From QHXQ01 sp036389375 (GTDB lineage: Bacteria > Acidobacteriota > Blastocatellia > Pyrinomonadales > Pyrinomonadaceae): 64,000 nt of DNA. The translations under genes and the position numbers were made by a program. The stretch lies in assembly GCA_036389375.1 (NCBI GenBank), contig DASVQA010000023.1, forward strand, positions 1-64,000, in the 5' to 3' direction. Under the pieces are notes generated by a model that was not told the origin of the DNA, made no database searches, and saw only the letters and a list, made by a program, of their open reading frames with translations. Below, piece by piece: positions 33,286 through 41,938 of this stretch (positions are counted from its first letter, which is position 1; every line of letters begins with the position of its first letter).

Positions 33286-34210
33286 AGGAATCAACGTCGG
33301 CCGTGGGGCGGCGGACGCACGCGGCCAGTTCGTGCAAACGCTCCAACTCCGCGATGATGCCGTCCACGCCGAGACGCGGAAAGTAGGATTCCTGAAACTC
33401 GAAGGTGATGCCGCGCAGCCGGCTGAAGCGCGGGACGAACTCGTAGGCGTAGTCCCAGACTTCGGGCGGCGTCACGCGCGAGTGCGAATCCGTGTAGAAG
33501 CCGGCCAGCTCATCGCCGCCCGCCATGTGAATTTCCAGCACGGCTTCCGGGTTGAGTTGGCTCAGATACTCACGCGGATTGATGCCGCCATTACGCCAAC
33601 TCACGTAGAGGTTGTGCATGTCCAGCAGCGTCGCGCAGCCCTCTTCCGCCCACAGGCGATTGAGAAACTCCGGCTCGGTCATATCCATGTCAGGGATGGG
33701 TGTGAAGATGCTCGGATTCTCTAACAGGAGTTGGCAGCCGAGCGCCGCGCGCAGTTGCGCCAGTTTGGCGCGGACGATGGCGAACGTCTCTTCGTCGTAG
33801 ACGGCAGGCAGCCCGAGGCCCGCCTGCGCGTTGGGCACGCTGCCGTGCGGGACGAGAAACATGCTCAGGTGCTCGCTGTACCACGCGAAGCCCAACTGCT
33901 GATTGAGCGCCGCGATCTCGGCGAGCATCTCTTCGTCGAGCGGGATCGCGCTCGGCAGCGACAGCCCGATGCCATGACCCACGAGCTTACGCGTGCGGGC
34001 CTGTTCACGTACTGTTTCGATGGTGGCGTGAGTCTTGTGGAAGCGGCCGCCGCGCCCGCCCGGCCCGAAATCGAACCAGAGGCGATCCGGCATCACCGCG
34101 ATGAACTCGACCAGACTGCCGGCCGCCGCGACGATGCTAGGGACGGCCGGATTGTTCAGCAGCCCGACCATCGGCGGGTTTAGCTCGGGCTGCTGAGCAT
34201 CCGTGTTCAT
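33275..34210 (-). CDS. DUF692 / multinuclear non-haem iron-dependent oxidase (MNIO)
   Basis: 311 residues. The MNIO family (MbnB, TglH, BufB) uses an iron cluster to remodel cysteine or other residues of ribosomal peptides. TIM-barrel ligand blocks are present in order: His79 (GHG), Glu113-His114 ('YSEHLS'), Glu164-Asn165 ('LLENPS'), Asp197/His199/Asn200 ('LLDMHNLYV'), Glu226/His228 ('LEIHMAGG'), Asp241/His243 ('TDSHS') and a Glu in 'FEFQE'. The set looks complete. Its ATG shares one base with the stop of the small upstream gene (TAATG) and its end overlaps the partner gene, so the three are translationally coupled. Confidence 0.9.
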   Translation of the reverse strand: MNTDAQQPELNPPMVGLLNNPAVPSIVAAAGSLVEFIAVMPDRLWFDFGPGGRGGRFHKTHATIETVREQARTRKLVGHGIGLSLPSAIPLDEEMLAEIAALNQQLGFAWYSEHLSMFLVPHGSVPNAQAGLGLPAVYDEETFAIVRAKLAQLRAALGCQLLLENPSIFTPIPDMDMTEPEFLNRLWAEEGCATLLDMHNLYVSWRNGGINPREYLSQLNPEAVLEIHMAGGDELAGFYTDSHSRVTPPEVWDYAYEFVPRFSRLRGITFEFQESYFPRLGVDGIIAELERLHELAACVRRPTADVDSYAG

Positions 34211-34470
34211 TATCTGAGATCGACGCGGATGGCGTCCCGAAGTTCATCCTGAAAGACAACGTCAATCGCACCCGACAGACAGTTACAGCCCGTGTGGCTG
34301 CGGATGACATCTATGATTGATTTGCCGATCAGGCCGAAATCTTTGTCCGAGACATCGCGTGGGACTCTGACCCGCAGCGTCTGCCGGCCGACTTGCTGCT
34401 CCAGTTGAAGCGCGGCCGTGCGCGTCACGGTCGTTGTAGTTGCGCCGCTACTGCTTGCATTTTTAGGCAT
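34210..34470 (-). CDS. Small Cys-X-Cys protein, putative MNIO substrate (RiPP precursor)
   Basis: 86 residues from the ATG at 34470; an in-frame extension upstream is Arg/Ser-rich and unsupported. The N-terminus is Ser/Thr-rich, the middle is hydrophilic, and the only two cysteines lie in 'HTGCNCLSG' (Cys62, Cys64), followed by 'AIDVVFQDELRDAIRVDLR' at the C-terminus. Small Cys-containing genes directly before a DUF692 gene are typical RiPP precursors; the TAATG junction couples it to the enzyme. If it is a substrate, the core is internal rather than terminal, unlike TglA. It could instead be a small accessory protein. Precursor status is inference. Confidence 0.65.
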   Translation of the reverse strand: MPKNASSSGATTTTVTRTAALQLEQQVGRQTLRVRVPRDVSDKDFGLIGKSIIDVIRSHTGCNCLSGAIDVVFQDELRDAIRVDLR

Positions 34471-34645
34471 AGTTTGGTTTCTCTTTCTGCGAGGTGCCGA
34501 GAAGATAGCGCCGCGAGTGCGACGAGTCAAGAAAAATGCGCGCAAGGATGATGACCGCGCAGCACCGGACGGCCGCCTTGCGCGCAAAGTTATCAGGCGG
34601 CGCTGGCGGTGAAGGAAAAACAGTCCGGGCGTTAAGTTGCTCGGT

Positions 34646-35818
34646 TCAACGGTTCGGCCGCCGCAGACCGTCGCTCGTCAGGCGCACGCCGAGCACGAAG
34701 ATGAAGATGGCGATGGCGGGCGTCAGGACGATGAAGGGATGCGCGGCCAGCATGTTCAGGTCGCTGGCGGCGGCGAGCATGTTGCCCCAACTCGCTTCCG
34801 GTTCCTGCACGCCGACGCCCAGATAAGAGAGCGCCGTCTCGGCCAGCAGGAAGGCGGGCAGCAAAAGCGAGACCTGCACGACGAGCGTGCGCGCCGCGTT
34901 CGGCAGTATGTAGCGAAACAGTATGCGCGTTTCAGATAGCCCCAGCCCCGTCGCCGCCAGCACGAACTCGCGCTGCCGCAGCGCCAGCACCAGCCCGCGC
35001 GTCACGCGCGCCATCTCCGCCCAGCCAAGCGCCATGAAGATGCCGACGAGCAGGAGCGCGGCGGTCGTGGCTTCCAACTTGATCGGGAACGCAGCGCGGG
35101 CGGCGAGGACGAGCAGCAGTTCCGGCAACGCGAGCATCGCGTCGGCGGCGCGCATGAGCACGGCGTCAACGGTGCGCCCGGCATAACCGGCGACGCAGCC
35201 GATGAGTATGCCGAGGACGGCGGCCAAGAGCGTGCCGACGGGGCCGACAAGCAGCGAGAAACGGGTCGCGCGCAACAGGCGCGAGAAATAGTCGCGCCCG
35301 CTCGCGTCTGCGCCGAGCAGGTAGAGGCGCGGCGGTGTTGCTGCGGCGTCGGCCGCGTGCGCTGCTTGTCCGCTTGTTGCCTGCGCTGTTTGCGGTGTGC
35401 TCTGGACGCCGAACAGGTGTCGGTCGGTTGGGATCAGCCCGAAGAGGCGATAGGCGTAGCCGCGCGGGCCGAGTGTGAGCGGATATGCGCGCGTGGTGTC
35501 TTCGGCGTAGGTGCGGGCGAGCGGGTCGGCGAGGCGGCGTGCGTAGATGAAAGGGCGCGCGTGCCAGTTGCCGCCCGCGTCGCGGAAGCGCACGGGCGTG
35601 GGCGGCGCGGCCGGTTCGTTGCGCGCCTGCGCGCGATAGTCGTAGGGCGCGATTAAATCGGACGAGAGGGCGACGAGGTAGAACAACGCGATGATGCCGA
35701 GACCTGCAACGAGCCGCGCCCGTCGTCGCAGCCGTCGCCGCCAGTATCGGGGCGCGCGCACATCGCCATCGTCGGCGGGCTGCGGTGCGTCTGCGGGCGT
35801 GAAAGCGGGGGCGCTCAT
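34646..35818 (-). CDS. Peptide ABC transporter permease, DppC/OppC type
   Basis: 390 residues, longer than the usual ~290-300. TM1 is followed by an extracytoplasmic insert of about 110 residues ('RDAGGNWHARPFIYARRLAD' to 'YLLGADASGRDYFSRLL'). The remaining helices carry the BPD permease domain with the EAA-type loop 'VTRGLVLALRQREFVLAATG'. Its ATG overlaps the stop of the DppB-type gene (ATGA). No ATPase genes follow, so the energising subunits must be encoded elsewhere. Confidence 0.9.
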   Translation of the reverse strand: MSAPAFTPADAPQPADDGDVRAPRYWRRRLRRRARLVAGLGIIALFYLVALSSDLIAPYDYRAQARNEPAAPPTPVRFRDAGGNWHARPFIYARRLADPLARTYAEDTTRAYPLTLGPRGYAYRLFGLIPTDRHLFGVQSTPQTAQATSGQAAHAADAAATPPRLYLLGADASGRDYFSRLLRATRFSLLVGPVGTLLAAVLGILIGCVAGYAGRTVDAVLMRAADAMLALPELLLVLAARAAFPIKLEATTAALLLVGIFMALGWAEMARVTRGLVLALRQREFVLAATGLGLSETRILFRYILPNAARTLVVQVSLLLPAFLLAETALSYLGVGVQEPEASWGNMLAAASDLNMLAAHPFIVLTPAIAIFIFVLGVRLTSDGLRRPNR

Positions 35819-36771
35819 GCGGCTGAACTGATGGCGCGCGCATCTTTACGCGGGGCGCGCAGGCGCGGGTCGTTGACGCGCAGCAGGATGTCTGCCAAGA
35901 GGTTTCCGGCCAGCACGGCGCTCGCCGTGATGAGCACGACGCCCAGAAGCAACGGCATGTCGCGGTTGACGACCGCCGCGACGCTCAAATGACCAAGCCC
36001 GGGCCAGCCCAGCACCGACTCGACAATGATCGAACCGCTGACGATGCTGCCCAGACTGTAACCGAAGATCGTAATCAAAGGGTTCAACGCCGCGCGCAGC
36101 GCATGGCGCATGACGACGGTGCGCTCCGGCAGTCCCTTTGCCCGCGCGACCCGAACGAAGTCTTCAGCCAGCGCCGCGCCCAAACCCTCGCGCGTCTGCG
36201 CCAGAAAGAGCGCCACGAGCGGCACGGCCAGCACGAACGCCGGCACGAACAAGTCCAAAGGGTTGCGCGTCCCTGCGCCAACCGTGAACAGCCCCGTGCG
36301 GGCCGCGAGCGCCAGCGCCGCCAGCGCCAGCACGATGCGCGGCAGCGACGCCGTCAACAGTATGATCGTCGCACAGAGCCGGTCGAGCCAACTGCCCGGT
36401 CGTCGCGCGGCCAGCGCGCCGAGCGGCAACGCGACGCCCCACGCGATCATGAGCGCCACGCCGGCCAGCAGCAGCGTGCGCAACAGGCGCGGGATGATGA
36501 TCGTCGCCACCGGCGCGTGGAAATAGAAGGAGTAGCCCAACTGGCCGCGCAGCAGGTCGGCGAGCCAGCGCAGGTAGCGGACGGGCAGCGGTTGGTCGAG
36601 TCCGTAGATGCGGCGCAGTTCCGCCAGCGCCGTCTGCGACACCATCGGCTCGGCGCTCAAAGACGTGAGCACGTCGCCGCCCGCCGCCGCGAGCAGCCAG
36701 AAGGTCAGCGCGGAGACGACAAGCAGCACAAAGACGCCTTGCAGCAGGCGCGTGAGCAGCAAGCGCAACAC
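35815..36771 (-). CDS. Peptide ABC transporter permease, DppB/OppB type
   Basis: 318 residues from a GTG at 36771; the N-terminus 'MLRLLLTRLLQGVFVLLVVS' is the normal one for DppB-type permeases. Six predicted helices, the conserved 'RIYGLDQPLPVRYLRWLADL' segment after TM1, and the EAA loop 'DFVRVARAKGLPERTVVMRH'. Forms the inner-membrane channel with the downstream DppC-type protein and receives peptides from the divergently encoded binding protein. Divergent promoter region 36772-37011. Confidence 0.92.
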   Translation of the reverse strand: MLRLLLTRLLQGVFVLLVVSALTFWLLAAAGGDVLTSLSAEPMVSQTALAELRRIYGLDQPLPVRYLRWLADLLRGQLGYSFYFHAPVATIIIPRLLRTLLLAGVALMIAWGVALPLGALAARRPGSWLDRLCATIILLTASLPRIVLALAALALAARTGLFTVGAGTRNPLDLFVPAFVLAVPLVALFLAQTREGLGAALAEDFVRVARAKGLPERTVVMRHALRAALNPLITIFGYSLGSIVSGSIIVESVLGWPGLGHLSVAAVVNRDMPLLLGVVLITASAVLAGNLLADILLRVNDPRLRAPRKDARAISSAA

Positions 36772-37011
36772 GGTCGCAGATTCTACAGGACGCAGTCGGC
36801 GCGCGCCGAATAAATCTCACCGGCCACGAATTAAACCGCGCACGCCCGGCGCAATCAGCGCGCTCCATTGCTACCTGATAAGTTTCATTGATTCGGACAA
36901 ACCGCGAGCGCGCCCCTAGACAACTCTGCCTATCCGTGATTGAATCCCGCCGACGCGCTCGGCCTGACCCCGGCATCGTCCCCTCGCGTTTTGTCGAACA
37001 CTGATCTTTCA

Positions 37012-38799
37012 ATGGTTAATGTAACAATGCCGTTCAAATTATCACCCCGCTTGCTCATCATTGCGCTCGTCGTCGGCGCGCTCACGAGCGCGTGCATGCA
37101 ACCTACGCAGGGGCCCGCCACCAGCGCACCCGGCGATTTCCCCGCGCGCGCCCGCACCAGCGGAGTGCGCGGCGGCACGCTCACCTATCGCGTCAGCGCG
37201 CCACCAAAGACCTTCAACTACCTGATGGCAACCGACGAGCCGACCATCATCGTCGCCTTCTTCCTGACGGGCAGCCGCGTCGTCGAGTTCGATCACGACC
37301 GGCAGGCTTACGTGCCCGCGCTCGCGGAAAGCTGGCAACTCGGCGCGGACGGGCGCACGGTTGAAGTGACGGTGCGCGACGGTCTGAAATTCTCTGACGG
37401 GCAACCCCTGACGGCCGAAGATATAGCCTTCTCGCTGCGCGCGCTCAACGACGAGCGCACGGCTTCGCCCGTCTATGGCGAGGCCATGCTCATCGGCGGC
37501 AAGAAGATCGAAGCGACCGTCACGGACGCGCGCCACCTGCGCTTCACGTTCCCCGAACAGATCGCCGCGCCTGAGAACTATCTCTCGAACGTGTGCGTGC
37601 TGCCGCGCCACGTGCTCGAAGCTGAACTCAACAAGGGCACGCTCAAGGACGCTTACGGCATCGCCTCCGACCCGCAGCAGATCGTCACGAGCGGCCCCTA
37701 CATGGTCGCCGCCACGACGCCCGGCGAGCGCGTCACACTCAAGCGCAATCCGAACTACTGGAAACGGGACGAGGCCAGCAACCCGCTACCTTATCTCGAT
37801 CAGATCGAGATCGTCGTCGTCACCGATTCAAGCAACGCCGTGACGCGCTTGCAGCAGAACACCGTAGACATTATTGACCGCATCCGGCCGACAGACTTTG
37901 CCGCGCTGCGGAACGGGCAAGGGGCTGTGCGTGCGCTCGACCTCGGCCCGAGCCTCTATACCGACGACTTCTGGTTCAACCTGAACGAAGGCGCGAAAGA
38001 TGGTAAGCCATACGTCGAGCCGACCAAACTCGCGTGGTTTCGTGACGTGCGTTTTCGGCGCGCCGTCTCGCACGCGATTGACCGCGACAGCATCGCCAAC
38101 AACACCTATCAAGGCCTCGCCTCACCGCTCTACGGCTTCATCGCCGGCGGCAACCGCGCTTGGGGCGTGACCGATCTGCCGCGCACCGATTACAACCTTG
38201 ATGCGGCGCGGGCGCTACTCAAAGAGGCGGGGTTCACGACGAAGGGCGCGGGCGACGCGGTGGAGTTGTACGACGCGAAGAACAACCGCGTCGAGTTTAC
38301 GCTCATCGTCTCGGCGGAGAATGAGCTACGCGCCAAGAGCGCGCTCGTCGTGCAGGAAGACCTCGCGCGCCTCGGCATCAAGGTCAACGTCGCGCCGATT
38401 GAGAATACGCAGTTGCAGAGCCGGATCAACCAGACCTTCGACTACGAAGCGGTGCTCTACGGCACGTCCGCCTCCGAGCCAGACCCGTCCTCCTACGCCG
38501 ACGTGCTGCGCAGTTCCAGCGCCTCGCACTTCTGGTATCCGAAGGAGCCGAAGCCCGCGACCGACTGGGAAGCGCGGCTCGACGAATTGACCTTGCAGCA
38601 GGCGCACGAGCCGAACAACGAACGACGCCACGCCATCTTCCGCGACATACAGGTGCTCATGGCGGAGCAGTTGCCCCTGATCCCCATCGTCACGCGCCAC
38701 ATTGCTGTGGCCGCCAACACGCGGCTCGGCAACTATCGCCCCAGCCCACTCCCGCCCTTCTCGCTCTGGAACGCAGAAGAGTTGTTCATGCGGCAATAG
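37012..38799 (+). CDS. Peptide ABC transporter substrate-binding lipoprotein (SBP family 5)
   Basis: 595 residues from the ATG at 37012; another ATG at 37027 is possible and neither has a strong ribosome site. The signal ends at 'VGALTSACMQ', a probable lipoprotein Cys. The SBP_bac_5 signatures follow: 'YVPALAESWQLGADGRTVEV', 'LKFSDGQPLTAEDIAFSLRA', 'KRNPNYWKRD' and 'RFRRAVSHAIDRDSIAN'. It binds peptides or similar oligomers in the periplasm. It reads away from the two permease genes, an unusual layout for dpp/opp operons. Confidence 0.92.
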   Translation: MVNVTMPFKLSPRLLIIALVVGALTSACMQPTQGPATSAPGDFPARARTSGVRGGTLTYRVSAPPKTFNYLMATDEPTIIVAFFLTGSRVVEFDHDRQAYVPALAESWQLGADGRTVEVTVRDGLKFSDGQPLTAEDIAFSLRALNDERTASPVYGEAMLIGGKKIEATVTDARHLRFTFPEQIAAPENYLSNVCVLPRHVLEAELNKGTLKDAYGIASDPQQIVTSGPYMVAATTPGERVTLKRNPNYWKRDEASNPLPYLDQIEIVVVTDSSNAVTRLQQNTVDIIDRIRPTDFAALRNGQGAVRALDLGPSLYTDDFWFNLNEGAKDGKPYVEPTKLAWFRDVRFRRAVSHAIDRDSIANNTYQGLASPLYGFIAGGNRAWGVTDLPRTDYNLDAARALLKEAGFTTKGAGDAVELYDAKNNRVEFTLIVSAENELRAKSALVVQEDLARLGIKVNVAPIENTQLQSRINQTFDYEAVLYGTSASEPDPSSYADVLRSSSASHFWYPKEPKPATDWEARLDELTLQQAHEPNNERRHAIFRDIQVLMAEQLPLIPIVTRHIAVAANTRLGNYRPSPLPPFSLWNAEELFMRQ

Positions 38800-38823
38800 A
38801 CGAACATCCGGGCGGCGCACGCG

Positions 38824-38861
38824 CAAACAAAAAGGGCGACGACATTATGTGTCGTCGCCCT
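38824..38861 (-). terminator. Intrinsic terminator of the subtilase gene
   Basis: Perfect 11-bp stem AGGGCGACGAC (38833-38843) / GTCGTCGCCCT (38851-38861), 7-base loop. Read on the minus strand it is followed by TTTTTGTTTG, so it terminates the subtilase gene 21 bases after its stop; the same hairpin lies 33 bases beyond the binding-protein gene on the plus strand but lacks a U-tract there. Confidence 0.9.
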
Positions 38862-38882
38862 CTGCGCATCTCTCTTTGGCGT

Positions 38883-41800
38883 TTAATTCGCCGCCAGCTT
38901 TTCCAACACAACGAGCGCGTGCGCGAGTTCGGCGCGTGTAAGACCCGCCTGCGGGCGGAAGTTGAGGCTCGTGGTGGTGAGCAGTCCGCGCTTGAGCGCG
39001 ACGGAGACGTAGCCGCGCCACTTGTCGCAAATGAGACCCGCATCAAGCACCGCGAGTGGCGAGTTGCTGGCTTCGGCGTCCGCTTGCAGCCCCGCCGCGC
39101 GCACAAGTACGACCGCTGCGGTCAGGCGATCAACGGGCGCGTCGGGCGCGAAGAAGTTGTCGCGCATAAGCGTGTCCGGAAAGAGCGGCCCGCCCGGCGC
39201 ACGCTGCGCGCTCTCGACGTAGAGCATGGTCTGCGCGTCGCGCACATCGCGGTAGGCGGATTGCGCCGGCAGGTATTGCGGCACGCGCCCGGCGACGACC
39301 ATGGCCGCCGCCAGTTCGCCGCGACTGACGGCGAACGTCGGGCGGAAATTTGCGCCGACGGGTTGCATGACGTAGGTGCGCAGGGCCTGATAGATGTCGC
39401 AGCGCGCGGCGGCGCTCACGTCTTTAAGATCGCGCAGCGGCGCGTACTCGGCGCGGCCCGTTTCGAGTATGCCGACGAACGGCTGCGGCGTGCCGACGAC
39501 GCCCAGCGTGTTCACGACGCGCATGCGCCAAGCGCCCGCCGCCGGTTGTTGGACAACGGCGCGCTCGCGTTTGCCGGTCAGACCCGGCAGGTTCAAGACA
39601 TTCACATCCGCCTGCTTGATGCCGGTCGCGTCGTACATGGCGAAGCCCAGATCGTTTACGCTCAAGCTGCTCCAAGCGACCTGCATCGCCGCGAACAGCG
39701 CGTTCTGCGGCACGCTCACCGTCGCCTCAAAGGGTGTGCCTGGTTGCACCGTGCCCTTGATCTGCTGCAAGGGATCGCTGATGAAGCGCACCTGCCCGCG
39801 CTCCTGCGTCGCGCGAAACGTGCCCATGCGGCGCTGCGGAAACGCTGATTCGAGGACGGCGGCGTGCGTGTTGAGCATGCCAGCGCCGACCTCGTGCGCG
39901 TAATACTGCGGCATCGGCGTGGCCGTGCGCGCGAGTATGTCGCGCACCTGCGCGGGCGTCAGGTTCGGGTTGGCTTCGAGCATCAGCGCGATTGTGCCCG
40001 CGACCTGCGGCGCGGAAAAACTTGTGCCGCTCGCCGTCGTGTAGAAGGGCAGCAGCGTGGGCGGGATGTTCTGCGCGTCGTTATTGACGGCGACGCCTTC
40101 GGCGCTCGTCTGATTGATGCCGGTCGCGCGTAAGGAGGTGATACCGACGCCGGGCGCAACCAGCGTCGGGCGGAACAGGCTGCTGGCAAACTGCCCGCGC
40201 GAAGAGAACGAAGCGAGCCGACCTTTGAAGTCGGTTGCGCCGACGCTGACGACCCAGGGCGCGACGGCGTAAGGGTTCAGCGTGTGCATGCCGGGGCCGG
40301 TGTTGCCGGCGGAGACGACGACGTTCACGCCCCTGTCCGTCAGCATCTTCGTCGCCACGTTGACGGGATCGTTCGTGTCGAACACAGTCTCGGCAGAGAA
40401 ACTGCAATTGACGACGCGCACGTTCAACTGTTGCGCGTGCTGCAACAGATAGTCGAACCCGTCGAGCACGTAGAAGAGATTCACGTCACCCGCGCTGAGG
40501 CCCACGACCTTAGCCTGCGGTGCGACGCCCGTGTAAGCGCCATTCGAGCGTGCGCCGTTGCCCGCGATGACGCCTGCAACGAACGTCCCGTGCCCGTAAG
40601 CCTGATCGGTCGTCGGCACGTTCTCCACGTCCGCCGGATAGCTGAACCCGATGCTGGCGCTCTGCGTGTCCGCGAGTTTGACGTTCTGGGCGACGCGCCC
40701 CGCCAGATCGTTATGCGTGCCGTCAACGCCTGTGTCGAGGACGGCGACCGTGACGCCGCGCCCCGTGTAAGGCATGCCCGCGTTGCGATTCGTCAAATCA
40801 GTGTCGCGCGCGGCGCGCTCCACGCCGGTCACGCCACGCCCCGGGTCGGCGGCGAATTGCAGCGAGCGGTTGCCGTAGATGGAACGAATGGCCGGCAGGT
40901 GCGAGACCGCGATGATCTGTTCGCGCGTGCCTGTGACAATGACCATCGGGAGCGCGCGGAAGCGCGTGCCGCCGACGAAGCCAAGTCCTTGCAGGTCGGC
41001 GAGGTCTGCGTCGCTCGGCAGATGATGATAGACAAGCACGCAGTTGACGGTGCTATCGTCGGCCATCTCGTCGAGCTTCAACGCGAGTTCCAGATCGAGA
41101 CTCTGCAAGCCGCTACGCTCGACCGCGTCTGCACCCGCAAGACTGACGCTCGTCGTGCTGTTCAATGCGTTCCTGACCGCGCCCGACATGGCGATGCTGT
41201 CCGCGCCGGTCATGGCAATGCCGTTGGCCTTAGTAACCACGACGTTGTCCGCGCCGGTCATGGCGATGCCGTTGGGCGAGATGGTGAGCGTGCGCCCGTC
41301 CGGCGTGATGATAACGGCGCTGTCGGCGCTGTTGATGGTGAGGCCGTCCGCGCCGGTCATGGCGATGCCGTCGCCGGTCGCGGCATTGAAGTTGTCCGCG
41401 CCGGTCATGGCAATGCCGTCCGCCCCGACGATGCGCACGGCGTCCGCGCCCGATGCGTTGATGCCGTTCGGCTGGCGCACGACTACCGAATCGGCCGTGT
41501 AGCGCGTGCCGTCAGCACCCGTGATAGCGATGCCATCAGCGCCCGTCATGGCAATCCCATCAGCGCCGGTCATAGCGATGCCGTCCACGCCCGTCATGGC
41601 GATGCCGTTCGCACCGGCGTAGGGCGCACCGTCCGCGCCCGTCATGGCAATGCCGTCAGCACCCGTCATGGCGATACCGTCTGCGCCCGTCATCGCAATC
41701 CCGTCAGCGCCGGTCATAGCGATGCCATCGGCCCCGGTCATCGCAATGCCGTCCGCGCCGGTCATGGCAATGCCGTCAGCACCCGTCATGGCGATACCGT

Positions 41801-41906
41801 CGGCTCCGGTCATGGCGATGCCGGCGTGTGCGGTGCTGGCGGCGAGCAGCCAGACGAGCAGGAGCGCCGTCAGTTGCCGCGAGGTGTGCAAGAGTTTAGT
41901 GCTCAT
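38883..41906 (-). CDS. Subtilisin-like (S8) peptidase with octapeptide repeats and C-terminal SLH-like domains
   Basis: 1007 residues from the ATG at 41906 (a GTG lies one codon upstream). Signal peptide about 1-28. Residues about 29-244 are built of an eight-residue unit, GIAMTGAD: eight perfect tandem copies, then variants and six further exact copies. The peptidase domain has an intact triad: Asp391 ('VAVLDTGVDGTHNDLAGRV'), His439 ('YGHGTFVAGVIAGNG') and Ser629 ('ASGTSFSAPQVAGTIALMLE'). An immunoglobulin-like linker region and three degenerate S-layer homology repeats complete the protein. It is predicted to be exported and held at the cell surface. The repeat may form a stalk, a beta-solenoid or a pro-region; this is not known. 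Confidence 0.92.
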   Translation of the reverse strand: MSTKLLHTSRQLTALLLVWLLAASTAHAGIAMTGADGIAMTGADGIAMTGADGIAMTGADGIAMTGADGIAMTGADGIAMTGADGIAMTGADGAPYAGANGIAMTGVDGIAMTGADGIAMTGADGIAITGADGTRYTADSVVVRQPNGINASGADAVRIVGADGIAMTGADNFNAATGDGIAMTGADGLTINSADSAVIITPDGRTLTISPNGIAMTGADNVVVTKANGIAMTGADSIAMSGAVRNALNSTTSVSLAGADAVERSGLQSLDLELALKLDEMADDSTVNCVLVYHHLPSDADLADLQGLGFVGGTRFRALPMVIVTGTREQIIAVSHLPAIRSIYGNRSLQFAADPGRGVTGVERAARDTDLTNRNAGMPYTGRGVTVAVLDTGVDGTHNDLAGRVAQNVKLADTQSASIGFSYPADVENVPTTDQAYGHGTFVAGVIAGNGARSNGAYTGVAPQAKVVGLSAGDVNLFYVLDGFDYLLQHAQQLNVRVVNCSFSAETVFDTNDPVNVATKMLTDRGVNVVVSAGNTGPGMHTLNPYAVAPWVVSVGATDFKGRLASFSSRGQFASSLFRPTLVAPGVGITSLRATGINQTSAEGVAVNNDAQNIPPTLLPFYTTASGTSFSAPQVAGTIALMLEANPNLTPAQVRDILARTATPMPQYYAHEVGAGMLNTHAAVLESAFPQRRMGTFRATQERGQVRFISDPLQQIKGTVQPGTPFEATVSVPQNALFAAMQVAWSSLSVNDLGFAMYDATGIKQADVNVLNLPGLTGKRERAVVQQPAAGAWRMRVVNTLGVVGTPQPFVGILETGRAEYAPLRDLKDVSAAARCDIYQALRTYVMQPVGANFRPTFAVSRGELAAAMVVAGRVPQYLPAQSAYRDVRDAQTMLYVESAQRAPGGPLFPDTLMRDNFFAPDAPVDRLTAAVVLVRAAGLQADAEASNSPLAVLDAGLICDKWRGYVSVALKRGLLTTTSLNFRPQAGLTRAELAHALVVLEKLAAN
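41175..41822 (-). repeat. 24-bp coding tandem repeats (octapeptide GIAMTGAD)
   Basis: Eight contiguous 24-bp units (about 41631-41822), then one diverged and four near-perfect units to 41511, then dispersed copies to 41175. Copies differ mainly at third codon positions while the peptide is constant. Units 1-2 and 6-7 (counted from 41631) are almost identical at DNA level, suggesting duplication of a five-unit block. Confidence 0.9.
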
Positions 41907-41938
41907 CACGAGTAAGAAAAGTGATGCTCAAAGTGACC

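Noticed and set aside
41511..41822. 24-bp repeats as a possible CRISPR array
   Set aside because: Units are contiguous without spacers, vary at third codon positions and encode a constant octapeptide.
40284..41915. 543-residue plus-strand frame with many 'AGHGDAV' repeats
   Set aside because: Mirror of the coding repeats in the subtilase gene; the conserved catalytic motifs are on the minus strand.
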